Origin: an uncultured Lachnospiraceae bacterium
GTDB taxonomy: Bacteria; Bacillota; Clostridia; Lachnospirales; Lachnospiraceae
NCBI GenBank assembly: GCA_900548905.1
Contig: URMK01000002.1
Coordinates: forward strand, 186,001-250,000
Reading direction: 5' to 3'
DNA: 64,000 nt
The notes beneath the pieces are model-generated. The model had not been told where the DNA came from. It made no database searches and worked only from the letters and a program-made list of their open reading frames with translations. Positions within the stretch are counted from its first letter, which is position 1. Each line of letters starts with the position of its first letter. The position numbers and the translations under genes are program-made. Positions 23,279 through 31,596 of this stretch are shown piece after piece.

Positions 23279-25900
23279 CTACCTGTTGGAAATAGCCGCC
23301 TGCGCCGCCGCCAGTCTTGCAATGGGTACACGGAACGGGGAACAGGATACATAGTTCAACCCTATAGAGTGGCAGAATTCAATGGAGGAAGGATCTCCGC
23401 CATGCTCGCCGCAAATACCAAGCTTGATGTCCGGACGGGTCTTACGTCCTTTATTGGCCGCCATCTTGATCAGCTGTCCCACACCGTTTTGATCCAGTTT
23501 TGCAAAAGGATCCGCTTCGTATATTTTGCTCTTATAATAATCTACCAGGAATTTACCGGCATCATCACGGGAAAAGCCATAGGTCATCTGGGTCAAATCA
23601 TTGGTACCGAAGGAGAAAAATTCCGCTTCCTCCGCAATTTCATTCGCCAGAAGAGCCGCACGGGGAATCTCAATCATCGTACCAATATGGTATTTGATGT
23701 CGGAATTCATTTCCGCTTTTACCTTCTCAGCGGTTTCCACAACAACTTCTTTTACAAATTTTAATTCCTTCTTATCGCCTACCAGAGGTATCATAATTTC
23801 CGGAACGATTATATAGCCGTGCTCCGCCTTCACTTCAATAGCCGCTTCCATAACGGCCCTAGTCTGCATGCGGGCAATTTCAGGATAAGTAACCGAAAGA
23901 CGGCAGCCCCTGTGCCCCATCATGGGATTGAATTCATGAAGGCTTTCACAGGTAGCTTTCACTTCAGCCACTGTCAGGTTCATGTCCTTTGCCAAATCCT
24001 CGAAGTCTTTTTCTTCTGTAGGGACAAATTCATGAAGCGGAGGATCAAGGAAACGAATGGTAACCGGGTTGTCCTGCATCACTTCATAGATACCCTTGAA
24101 GTCACCCTTTTGGAAAGGAATCAGCTCATTCAGGGCCTTTTCCCTCGCTTCACAGGTAGTGGAAAGGATCATCTTGCGGATTTTCGGTATACGCTCCGGA
24201 TCAAAGAACATATGCTCCGTACGGCACAGGCCGATTCCTTCCGCTCCCAGTTTAAGAGCATTTGAGGCATCCTCGGGAGTATCTGCATTAGTACGTACCT
24301 TCAACGTACGGAAGGAATCCGCCCAGTCCATAATACGGCCGAAATTGCCGCTGATGGTGGCATCCTCGGTTGCGATGTCTCCGTCATAAATCTTGCCGGT
24401 AGAACCGTCAAGGGAGATGTAGTCCCCTTCATGATAAGTCTTACCGCCCAGGCTGAACACCTTGGCATTTTCATCAACAACAATATCACCGCAGCCGGAT
24501 ATACAGGCGGTTCCCATACCTCTGGCTACCACGGCGGCATGGGAGGTCATCCCTCCGCGCACGGTGAGAATTCCTTCCGCAGCGTGCATGCCTTCAATAT
24601 CCTCCGGAGAAGTCTCCAGACGTACCAAAATAACACGTTCTCCCTTTTCATGCGCTTCCTTGGCATCCTCAGCGGTAAAATATACTTTACCGGCAGCGGC
24701 GCCGGGAGAAGCCGGCAGAGCTTGTCCGATCACATGTCCTGCCTTCAGTGCATCCGGTTCAAAGGTAGGATGCAGAAGCTGATCCAGCGATTTGGCTTCA
24801 ATTCTAAGGACAGCCTCTTCAGGGGTTATCATACCTTCGTCCACCAGGTCACAGGCGATCTGTAAAGCGGCAGGCGCTGTTCTCTTACCGTTTCTTGTCT
24901 GCAGGAAATACAGCTTTCCTTCTTCAATGGTAAATTCCATATCCTGCATATCCCTGTAGTGGGATTCCAGTCTGTTGGCAATCTCTATAAACTGCTTGTA
25001 GCAGTCAGGCAAATCCTGTTCCAGACGGGTAATGGGCTGGGGTGTTCTGATACCCGCAACAACATCTTCCCCCTGTGCATTAATCAGGTATTCGCCGTAA
25101 ATCCCCCTGGCTCCGGTAGAAGGATTCCTTGTAAAGGCAACGCCGGTGCCGGAGGTATTTCCCATATTTCCAAATACCATAGACTGTACGTTAACCGCGG
25201 TTCCCCAGTCTCCGGGAATATCGTTCATACGGCGGTATATGATGGCGCGATCATTATCCCAGGAACGGAAAACCGCTTTTACAGCTTCCATAAGCTGTAC
25301 TTTGGGATCCTGAGGGAAATCCTGTCCCATCTTATCCTTATAAATGGCCTTAAAGCGTGCGATAACTTCCTTCATATCGTCCGCCGTCAGATCCGTGTCG
25401 AAATGAGCGTCCTTTGCTTCTTTGATTTCATCAAGGACCCTCTCAAATAACGATTTGGGAACCTCCATGACTACATCCGAGAACATCTGGATAAATCTCC
25501 GATAGGAATCATACGCGAATCTGGGATTTCCGGTCTTTTTTGCAAAACCTTCCACGGAAATATCAGTGAGCCCCAGGTTAAGAATGGTGTCCATCATGCC
25601 CGGCATAGATGCCCTGGCACCGGAACGGACGGACACAAGCAGCGGATTTTCGGTGTCTCCGAACTTCTTGCCCTGGAGTTCTTCCAGTTCAGCAAGCGCG
25701 GTAAAGATCTGGTTCTTTACCTCTTCCGATATCTGCTTCCCGTTGTTGTAATAGTCGGTACAGGCTTCCGTTGTCACCGTAAAGCCCTGCGGAATGGGCA
25801 GCCCCAGATTGGTCATTTCTGCCAGATTGGCTCCTTTTCCGCCAAGAAGGTCCCGCATGCCTGCATTGCCTTCCTTGAATGAATAAACCCATTTTGCCAT
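23279..25900 (-). CDS. ppdK: Pyruvate, phosphate dikinase
   Basis: 873 residues, full length. The ATP-grasp domain begins KWVYSFKEGNAGMRDLLGGKGANLAEM; the phosphohistidine domain has GGMTSHAAVVARGMGTACISG (about 450); the TIM-barrel PEP/pyruvate domain ends with the catalytic cysteine in GICGEHGGDPSSIEF (about 830). It interconverts ATP, phosphate and pyruvate with AMP, diphosphate and PEP, the usual glycolytic PEP step or gluconeogenic route in anaerobes. It is monocistronic, with its own promoter, leader hairpin and terminator. Confidence 0.97.
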   Translation of the reverse strand: MAKWVYSFKEGNAGMRDLLGGKGANLAEMTNLGLPIPQGFTVTTEACTDYYNNGKQISEEVKNQIFTALAELEELQGKKFGDTENPLLVSVRSGARASMPGMMDTILNLGLTDISVEGFAKKTGNPRFAYDSYRRFIQMFSDVVMEVPKSLFERVLDEIKEAKDAHFDTDLTADDMKEVIARFKAIYKDKMGQDFPQDPKVQLMEAVKAVFRSWDNDRAIIYRRMNDIPGDWGTAVNVQSMVFGNMGNTSGTGVAFTRNPSTGARGIYGEYLINAQGEDVVAGIRTPQPITRLEQDLPDCYKQFIEIANRLESHYRDMQDMEFTIEEGKLYFLQTRNGKRTAPAALQIACDLVDEGMITPEEAVLRIEAKSLDQLLHPTFEPDALKAGHVIGQALPASPGAAAGKVYFTAEDAKEAHEKGERVILVRLETSPEDIEGMHAAEGILTVRGGMTSHAAVVARGMGTACISGCGDIVVDENAKVFSLGGKTYHEGDYISLDGSTGKIYDGDIATEDATISGNFGRIMDWADSFRTLKVRTNADTPEDASNALKLGAEGIGLCRTEHMFFDPERIPKIRKMILSTTCEAREKALNELIPFQKGDFKGIYEVMQDNPVTIRFLDPPLHEFVPTEEKDFEDLAKDMNLTVAEVKATCESLHEFNPMMGHRGCRLSVTYPEIARMQTRAVMEAAIEVKAEHGYIIVPEIMIPLVGDKKELKFVKEVVVETAEKVKAEMNSDIKYHIGTMIEIPRAALLANEIAEEAEFFSFGTNDLTQMTYGFSRDDAGKFLVDYYKSKIYEADPFAKLDQNGVGQLIKMAANKGRKTRPDIKLGICGEHGGDPSSIEFCHSIGLNYVSCSPFRVPIARLAAAQAAISNR

Positions 25901-25942
25901 CTAATTTGTTCCCCCTTTGAACGAAGTATTTGGTATAGGTTT

Positions 25943-25979
25943 GCGAAGCGTCCGTATACTGTCTGGTTCTGCGCTTCGC
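25943..25979 (-). promoter_or_regulatory. 5' leader hairpin of ppdK
   Basis: GCGAAGCG pairs with CGCTTCGC across a 21-base loop. Given the promoter, it begins within about ten bases of the predicted transcript 5' end, a position typical of stabilising 5' hairpins. Confidence 0.45.
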
Positions 25980-25991
25980 TCTCGTATTTCC

Positions 25992-26000
25992 ATTATATCA
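25992..26000 (-). promoter_or_regulatory. Extended -10 promoter element of ppdK
   Basis: On the minus strand TGA-TATAAT gives a consensus -10 with the extended TGN motif; the -35 region is weak. It lies about 92 bases before the ppdK ATG. Confidence 0.6.
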
Positions 26001-26321
26001 CAACTCTTTCTGGAACGCACGTTAATTTTTGTTGTTTTATAAATAAAATATAAATATTTTAATCTAACTCCCAACAAATCATGCATTTATCAGAATGAAT
26101 AATTAATTTTTATGTTGTTTTTGGAGATGTTTTATGTGGCTTTTTCTGCATTTTTCTGCAACCGGTTTCGTCTTTTTCCGCTTCGGATGTCCGCGCCACA
26201 CAGATTCGTTGTAGCGCTCTTGCCCCCTGCCGGAAACGACATCAAAACACTGTCCGAACGTCATTCCCACAACCCGGCGGAAAGGAAAAACAGATGCCGC
26301 ATTCTGTGACTTTGTCCCAAT

Positions 26322-26350
26322 AACAAAACCTGCCGGAGTCACCCGGCAGG
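26322..26350 (-). terminator. Terminator after glyS
   Basis: Minus-strand CCTGCCGG-N6-CCGGCAGG followed by TTTTGTTATT, 39 bases after the glyS stop. Confidence 0.85.
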
Positions 26351-26388
26351 CTTCTTTTGTAGGTTATGGCAGCATATTGCTTAAACAG

Positions 26389-27777
26389 TTAAAAATCGAA
26401 TTTATCTGCAAAATAGGAATCAAGCTGGTCAATAGCCACTCTTTCCTGTTCCATGGAATCACGGAAACGCACTGTCACACAATGATCTTCTTCCGAATCA
26501 AAATCATAGGTAATACAGAAAGGAGTTCCGATTTCATCCTGACGGCGGTAACGTTTTCCGATATTTCCCCTGTCGTCAAATTCGCAGTTGTATTTTTTAG
26601 CCAGCTGTTCATAAATTTTTTCCGCACCCTCATTCAGCTTTTTGGAGAGCGGAAGGATACCGATTTTAACAGGGGCCAGGGCCGGATGGAAATGAAGTAC
26701 GGTCCGGACATCCCCCTCCCCGATTTCTTCCTCATCGTAAGCTGCGCAGAGGAAAGCCAGAACCACACGGTCCGCTCCCAGAGAAGGTTCGATTACATAG
26801 GGAATATATTTGGTATTCTTTGTATCGTCAAAATAACTCATATCCTGTCCGGATACATTGGCGTGCTGGTTCAGATCGTAATCCGTTCTGTCCGCAATAC
26901 CCCACAGTTCACCCCAGCCGAAGGGGAACAGGAACTCGATATCCGAAGTGGCTTTAGAATAGAAGGAAAGCTCTTCTTTGTCGTGATCTCTCACGCGCAT
27001 TTCCTCCTCCTTAATCCCCAGCGTCTGCAGCCAGTCAATGCAGAACTGTTTCCAATAAGCAAACCATTCCAGATCGGTATCCGGCTCGCAGAAGAATTCC
27101 AGCTCCATCTGCTCAAATTCCCTGGTACGGAAGGTAAAGTTACCGGGGGTAATCTCATTCCGGAAGGATTTGCCGACCTGTCCGATTCCAAACGGGATTT
27201 TTTTTCTGGAAGTACGCTGTACGTTTTTGAAGTTTACAAAAATACCCTGCGCTGTTTCAGGACGCAGGTAAACCGTATTTTTGGCATCCTCCGTAACACC
27301 CTGGAAGGTTTTGAACATCAGGTTAAACTGGCGGATCTCCGTAAAATTATGTTTACCGCAGGTAGGACAGGGAATATTATGTTCTTCGATAAAGCCCATC
27401 ATCTGTTCCTGGGACCATCCGTCAACGGAGCCGTTCAGTTCGATTGTATTGTCTGCGGCAAAATCTTCAATGATCTTATCCGCGCGGAAGCGCTCATGGC
27501 ATTCCTTACAATCCATAAGAGGATCCGAAAAGCCGCCGAGGTGACCGCTGGCCACCCAGGTCTGCGGGTTCATCAGTATGGCACAGTCCACACCCACGTT
27601 ATAAGGATTGGAGGTGATAAACTTCTGCCACCAGGCCTTCTTAACATTATTTTTCAGTTCAACGCCCAGATTTCCATAATCCCAGGTATTTGCCAGACCT
27701 CCGTAAATTTCAGACCCCGGATATACAAAGCCTCTCGCTTTGGCCAGCGCCACAATTTTTTCCATCGTCTTTTCCAT
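26389..27777 (-). CDS. glyQS: Glycyl-tRNA synthetase (dimeric, single-chain type)
   Basis: 462 residues of the alpha2 GlyRS type, not the alpha/beta type. It starts MEKTMEKIVALAKARGFVYPGSEIYGGLANTWDYGNLG, contains a CxxC zinc pair (PCPTCGKH, about 138), class II motif 2 in FRNEITPGNFTFRTREFEQMELEFF (about 205) and motif 3 in EPSLGADRVVLAFL, then the anticodon-binding domain (APVKIGILPL). It charges tRNA-Gly. AGGAGG lies before the ATG. It is the last gene of the era-recO run and is followed by a terminator. Confidence 0.96.
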   Translation of the reverse strand: MEKTMEKIVALAKARGFVYPGSEIYGGLANTWDYGNLGVELKNNVKKAWWQKFITSNPYNVGVDCAILMNPQTWVASGHLGGFSDPLMDCKECHERFRADKIIEDFAADNTIELNGSVDGWSQEQMMGFIEEHNIPCPTCGKHNFTEIRQFNLMFKTFQGVTEDAKNTVYLRPETAQGIFVNFKNVQRTSRKKIPFGIGQVGKSFRNEITPGNFTFRTREFEQMELEFFCEPDTDLEWFAYWKQFCIDWLQTLGIKEEEMRVRDHDKEELSFYSKATSDIEFLFPFGWGELWGIADRTDYDLNQHANVSGQDMSYFDDTKNTKYIPYVIEPSLGADRVVLAFLCAAYDEEEIGEGDVRTVLHFHPALAPVKIGILPLSKKLNEGAEKIYEQLAKKYNCEFDDRGNIGKRYRRQDEIGTPFCITYDFDSEEDHCVTVRFRDSMEQERVAIDQLDSYFADKFDF

Positions 27778-27807
27778 TTTGCCTTCCTCCTGCTTGTTCC
27801 GTTTATT

Positions 27808-28404
27808 CTATTTAAATATGATGTAGGAAAGTGATTCCCCATTGGTAACTACAGCCGTTTTTCCATCCGCACCCAGCGTCACATCGGAGCTCATATAAAG
27901 GATATCACCATACGGCCTGATGCTTATGCTCTCCCGTACAATAGCCACATGCCTGTCTCCCATGTCCAGAATATCCTGCTTGCTGATAGTCGTTCCTTCT
28001 TCCTTTGCGCTGTTCAGTGTCACATCCAAATCATATCCGGCGCTGAATGCTTCCTTTACCGTCCCTGAAAACAGCGCCTGACGGTAAAATCCCGAATAGT
28101 CCTCCGAATTACGGAAAGTCATCATCACCCTGACAACACCATCCTCCATCTGTGCGGAATTAAGTTTTACGTTATCTGTGCCCGCACTTTCGTTATAGGC
28201 CGTTATCAAATCCTGCGTGGATGACTTTAATTCATCCAGATCGTAATAAGTCTCTCCAAAATCTTCAACAATCGTATGGACAATTTCACCGTTTTTCTTT
28301 AATTCCAATGTACTTACATCTTCCTCTGTCTCTTTGGAACCGCAGCCTGCCATGAGCAGGGCCGCTCCGCATACAGCCAGAAGGAATAAACTGATTTTCT
28401 TCAT
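27808..28404 (-). CDS. Predicted lipoprotein, unknown function
   Basis: 198 residues from ATG (MKKISLFLLAVCGAALLMAGC) with GAGG upstream; the longer frame start lacks a ribosome site and would bury the signal peptide. The lipobox is LMAGC, giving a lipid-anchored extracellular protein. The mature part is acidic, beta-rich and ends with TLGADGKTAVVTNGESLSYIIFK. I recognise no characterised family. It lies between recO and glyS on the same strand. Confidence 0.83.
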   Translation of the reverse strand: MKKISLFLLAVCGAALLMAGCGSKETEEDVSTLELKKNGEIVHTIVEDFGETYYDLDELKSSTQDLITAYNESAGTDNVKLNSAQMEDGVVRVMMTFRNSEDYSGFYRQALFSGTVKEAFSAGYDLDVTLNSAKEEGTTISKQDILDMGDRHVAIVRESISIRPYGDILYMSSDVTLGADGKTAVVTNGESLSYIIFK

Positions 28405-28474
28405 TTTCCTTACCTCTGTGCCTTGACATATCTTTAACATTATATCCGACCTTTCCCTGATTTTCAACATAAAC

Positions 28475-29125
28475 TTAGCAAAGGCTGTTTATAATTTCCA
28501 GGCTTTTAAAATGACCGTCCAAAGCGGTTTTACAATACAGGCCCGCCAGACGGCCCAGTTCCCGGAGGACAGGAGGCGTTACCGTAAAGGTATACAGCTT
28601 CTCCACCGGTGAGCCGGCAATGAAGGATATGGCATAGACTGTAGAGTCCAGCAGCTTTTCCCCGGAAGGGATTCCGGGAAATTCCCCGTTTATCACCACT
28701 GTTTTGATTTCAAATATGTAGCGCACCAGTTTATGATCCAGGCTTTTTGCGGTAAGGGCCCTCAATGACTGGTATAAAAGCTTCAGCAGCTCTCTTTCGT
28801 CATTATTTTCCCTGGTGCAGAAGTCACACACCTCCAGAAAATACATCCCGTAATAAGCCCCCTCATAATCAGTACGCAGGCCTTCAAAATAATTGGAGAT
28901 GAAAGCCTCCGCCAGAGTATAAGAAGAACGGCCGGCATACAGCCGGAATTCACCGAAGGAAAAAGGGTTCGTAGGCGCAAGGAAACGATTGTTCTGCTTC
29001 CTTGCGCCCCTGGCAAAGGCCGTTATCTTGCCTCGTTCTTTTGTTAGGATAACTACCCTTCTGTCATATTCCCCGATAGGTTCCGCCTTCAGTATGAGTC
29101 CTGTCACTGTGAGCAAATCCTGCAT
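28475..29125 (-). CDS. recO: DNA repair protein RecO
   Basis: 216 residues, at the short end of the family (usually about 240-260). The N-terminal OB fold is clear: VTGLILKAEPIGEYDRRVVILTKERGKITAFARGARK, followed by NPFSFGEFRLYAGRSSYTLAEAF and a helical domain. RecO loads RecA on SSB-covered DNA in the RecFOR pathway. It has only a weak ribosome site, and its start lies inside the preceding small yqzL-like gene, so coupling is likely. Confidence 0.93.
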   Translation of the reverse strand: MQDLLTVTGLILKAEPIGEYDRRVVILTKERGKITAFARGARKQNNRFLAPTNPFSFGEFRLYAGRSSYTLAEAFISNYFEGLRTDYEGAYYGMYFLEVCDFCTRENNDERELLKLLYQSLRALTAKSLDHKLVRYIFEIKTVVINGEFPGIPSGEKLLDSTVYAISFIAGSPVEKLYTFTVTPPVLRELGRLAGLYCKTALDGHFKSLEIINSLC

Positions 29126-29243
29126 TCTTGTCTGGTTCCTGCCCTTCCCTTACGTCTTCATCCGCATACTGTGCGGCAATTTTCAGATAATCTTCCACTT
29201 TTCCCGTCTTCAAAAATTGTTTCCAGCTGTTTAAATCGCTCAT
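29064..29243 (-). CDS. Small YqzL-like protein between era and recO
   Basis: A 59-residue frame starting MSDLNSWKQFLKTGKVEDYL. The pattern W-x2-F-x3-TG-x-(V/I)-x2-YL near the N-terminus matches the tiny YqzL-like family that Bacillus carries at the same place, between era and recO. AGAGGACTGGGTGAAGG precedes the ATG. It overlaps the first 62 bases of recO in another frame. The function of YqzL is unknown. Position and motif together make a real gene likely. Confidence 0.72.
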   Translation of the reverse strand: MSDLNSWKQFLKTGKVEDYLKIAAQYADEDVREGQEPDKNAGFAHSDRTHTEGGTYRGI

Positions 29244-29320
29244 CCTTCACCCAGTCCTCTTCTGTTTTTTCAGTCGTACCTGAAAGAAGTACACTATTAG
29301 GGTTCGCGTTTTTGGTTTTT

Positions 29321-30313
29321 CTATTCGGACTCTTTCGGATTGAAGCCAAAATTTTTCAACAGGAAATCGCTGTCACGCCAGTCTTTTTTTACCTTGACCC
29401 AAAGCTGCAGATTTACCTTGCACTGAAGCATGTCCTCAATTTCAGGACGGGCCTTGCTGCCGATCGTCTTAAGCATCTGGCCTCCCTTGCCAATGATAAT
29501 TCCCTTGTGGGAATCCTTTTCGCAGATAATGGTGGCCTGGATATCCGCAATGTTTTTCCTGTACTTCATACTTTCAATAGCGACCGCTATCCCGTGGGGG
29601 ATTTCCTCATCCAGGGATCTCAGAGCCTTCTCACGGATTAACTCCGCCACGATCTGTCTCTCCGGCTGATCCGTTACGGTATCCTCATCATAAAAAGGCT
29701 GGCCATAAGGAAAATACTTGAAAATACAGGAAATCAACGTATCCGTATTGGTTCCGCAGCGGGCGGAAACAGGCACTACCTCTGCAAAATCCAGTTCCCT
29801 GCGGTAGGTATCTATCGAGGGAAACACCTCGTCCTTTTTCACGGTATCGGTTTTATTAATCACGAGAATGACCGGCGTCTTTGTCTTTTTCAGCTGCTCG
29901 ATGATATGCCTTTCACCAGCTCCGATATAGGTGGTCGGCTCCACAAGCCACAAAATGACATCCACATCCTGCAGGGTCCCTTCGGCCGCCTTCAGCATAT
30001 AGTTTCCCAGTTTATTTTTAGCCCGGTTTATTCCCGGGGTGTCCAAAAATACAATCTGGCCCTCTTCGGACGTATAGACAGCCTGGATCCGGTTGCGGGT
30101 CGTCTGCGGTTTATTGGACGTGATGGAAATCTTCTGGCCGACCAGACGGTTCATCAAGGTGGATTTTCCCACATTAGGCCGTCCTATTAATGTGGCAAAG
30201 CCCGATTTATATTTTTCATTCAACGGTCTTCCGGCGGCGAGCAGTTCCTCTAAGGAACGATTTGCTTCGATGGAACGCTTTGCTTCCATGGAACGCTTTG
30301 CTTCCATATCCAT
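29321..30313 (-). CDS. era: GTPase Era with a repeat-encoded N-terminal extension
   Basis: 330 residues. G motifs are intact: GRPNVGKST (G1), DTPG (G3), NKTD (G4) and SARCG (G5), followed by the KH domain with IGKGGQMLKTIGSKARPEIEDML (about 285). Era binds the 3' end of 16S rRNA during 30S assembly. The usual start would be near MNEKYKSG; here about 30 extra residues include three hexapeptide repeats (MEAKRS, MEAKRS, IEANRS). The assigned ATG has AGGAG upstream; no closer methionine with a ribosome site precedes the GTPase domain. Confidence 0.94.
   Translation of the reverse strand: MDMEAKRSMEAKRSIEANRSLEELLAAGRPLNEKYKSGFATLIGRPNVGKSTLMNRLVGQKISITSNKPQTTRNRIQAVYTSEEGQIVFLDTPGINRAKNKLGNYMLKAAEGTLQDVDVILWLVEPTTYIGAGERHIIEQLKKTKTPVILVINKTDTVKKDEVFPSIDTYRRELDFAEVVPVSARCGTNTDTLISCIFKYFPYGQPFYDEDTVTDQPERQIVAELIREKALRSLDEEIPHGIAVAIESMKYRKNIADIQATIICEKDSHKGIIIGKGGQMLKTIGSKARPEIEDMLQCKVNLQLWVKVKKDWRDSDFLLKNFGFNPKESE
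30254..30307 (-). repeat. Three tandem 18-bp repeats at the 5' end of era
   Basis: Two identical copies and one with two substitutions, head to tail and in frame, encoding (M/I)EA(K/N)RS three times. Copy-number change would add or remove six residues without a frameshift. Confidence 0.9.
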
Positions 30314-30319
30314 GTATTG

Positions 30320-31468
30320 TTATTCTCCTTTATTTGGGGATTCTGTATTTTCCGGTTTTTTTCTGTCATCCGGCCCGGGCATTTCCGGCTTACCAACGGG
30401 AATCCCGCCTGCCGGGTTTCCTCCTGCCGGCGTTTCTCCTGAACCGGACATGGGCGGCGGTCCCTGGGGGCCGTAACCGGGGCCGAAAGGCGGCCTTCCG
30501 GAGGGCCTGTAGGGAACACCGTATTTTTTCCGGTTTTCCTCTTCCCGTTTTCGGTTGGCACGGATAATAAGTTTCATAATTATTATGGCAACACCAATGA
30601 TAATAGCAAAAACAAAGAGAACCGGCAAGGAAATTATGAAACCGATACAGAATTCCTTCAGGCCATGCCCTACATTATACAGATTTTCTGAGAAACCAAT
30701 CCGGATACGTTCCCAGGTTCCCTTTTCCTCCGGAGGCGTCAGGCGTGTCACTTCGTTTATGTACAGATATACAGTACTGTAATTTACCTGGTTATCCATG
30801 GTCCGCAGCTGGGCTTCCATACTTTCCAGCTGATAGCGTACTTCTGTAAGGCGGCTTTCGATAGAAATGATATCTTCCATGGTTTCCGCCTGATCCATCA
30901 GTTCAAGAAGTCTGTCCTGTTCCTGCTCCAGCATCTTTTTATGGCTTTCCAGATCCACGTACTGCAGCGTGACATCCTCTATGGATTCCTGACGGGATAC
31001 CACGTTGGAAATCTCGTCCACCTGATCCACAAAGGCATCCAGGTTTTCCGCAGGGATACGGAGTGTGAGATTGGCGCTTCTACTGCCTATACTGTTTTCA
31101 TTATAAGAAGCGAACTGCTCAATATAGCCGTTCAATGTATTTACCTTTTCCTGAATGGCAGCTACCAGAGTGCCGTAATCCTCTGTTTCTACGGTCATAT
31201 CCACATTTTTAATCAGTTTTCTGCCGGAAGCCGCCGTATTCTCCATTGCTGCGCCGTTTTCCCCGCCGGCTGCCTCCGCATCCTCCGCCGCCGCTGCCGT
31301 ATCATAGGAATACTCGGAATACACCCCGCCGGAATCATAGGCGACAGCCGCCTCCGCGGGGGAAGAATTCTGGGAGGACGATTTGGAACTGCCCCCGCAG
31401 CCGGCCAGCATCACTGCAAGCAGGCAAAAACTGATAAGTAAACCGGTGATCGCCGTCTTTTTCTTCAT
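30320..31468 (-). CDS. DUF4349 domain lipoprotein with C-terminal membrane segment
   Basis: 382 residues. A signal peptide ends in the lipobox LAGC (Cys24). A low-complexity Ser/Ala stretch leads to the DUF4349 domain (about 85-285), which includes LIKNVDMTVETEDYGTLVAAIQEKVNTLNGYIEQ and a long coiled coil (ESIEDVTLQYVDLESHKKMLEQEQDRLLELMDQAE). A membrane segment (VLFVFAIIIGVAIIIMKLII, about 295) and a Pro/Gly-rich cytoplasmic tail follow. Function is unknown; it ends six bases before era. Confidence 0.87.
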   Translation of the reverse strand: MKKKTAITGLLISFCLLAVMLAGCGGSSKSSSQNSSPAEAAVAYDSGGVYSEYSYDTAAAAEDAEAAGGENGAAMENTAASGRKLIKNVDMTVETEDYGTLVAAIQEKVNTLNGYIEQFASYNENSIGSRSANLTLRIPAENLDAFVDQVDEISNVVSRQESIEDVTLQYVDLESHKKMLEQEQDRLLELMDQAETMEDIISIESRLTEVRYQLESMEAQLRTMDNQVNYSTVYLYINEVTRLTPPEEKGTWERIRIGFSENLYNVGHGLKEFCIGFIISLPVLFVFAIIIGVAIIIMKLIIRANRKREEENRKKYGVPYRPSGRPPFGPGYGPQGPPPMSGSGETPAGGNPAGGIPVGKPEMPGPDDRKKPENTESPNKGE

Positions 31469-31519
31469 AATACCCTCCTGCCCTGTTTATCGGGCTTTCT
31501 GCGCGCCGTTAAGGCACTT

Positions 31520-31563
31520 CCCGGATCCGGAAACGGCGCCGCAGCGCCTGGTCCGGATCCGGG
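31520..31563. repeat. Strong GC-rich stem-loop between the M16C peptidase and DUF4349 genes
   Basis: CCCGGATCCGGA pairs with TCCGGATCCGGG (12 bp), and the loop contains GGCGC-N4-GCGCC. The A-run on the plus strand lies on the side that would not make a minus-strand U-tail, so it is not a textbook terminator for the peptidase gene. It may block 3' exonucleases or end transcription inefficiently. Confidence 0.6.
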
Positions 31564-31596
31564 AAAAAACAATGCCCGATATGCCCGCACCTTTTG

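Larger units (their letters stand above)
25901..26321. other. Intergenic region between ppdK and the glyS terminator
   Basis: About 420 bases with no convincing gene. The right-hand part is AT-rich. It contains the ppdK promoter and leader hairpin. Two overlapping frames on opposite strands (26112-26309 plus and 26103-26342 minus) lack good ribosome sites and family resemblance and look like chance. Confidence 0.5.

Noticed and set aside
26103..26342. Minus-strand frame of 79 codons (and the opposing plus-strand frame)
   Set aside because: It overlaps the glyS terminator, has no ribosome site or family resemblance, and its composition is not protein-like.
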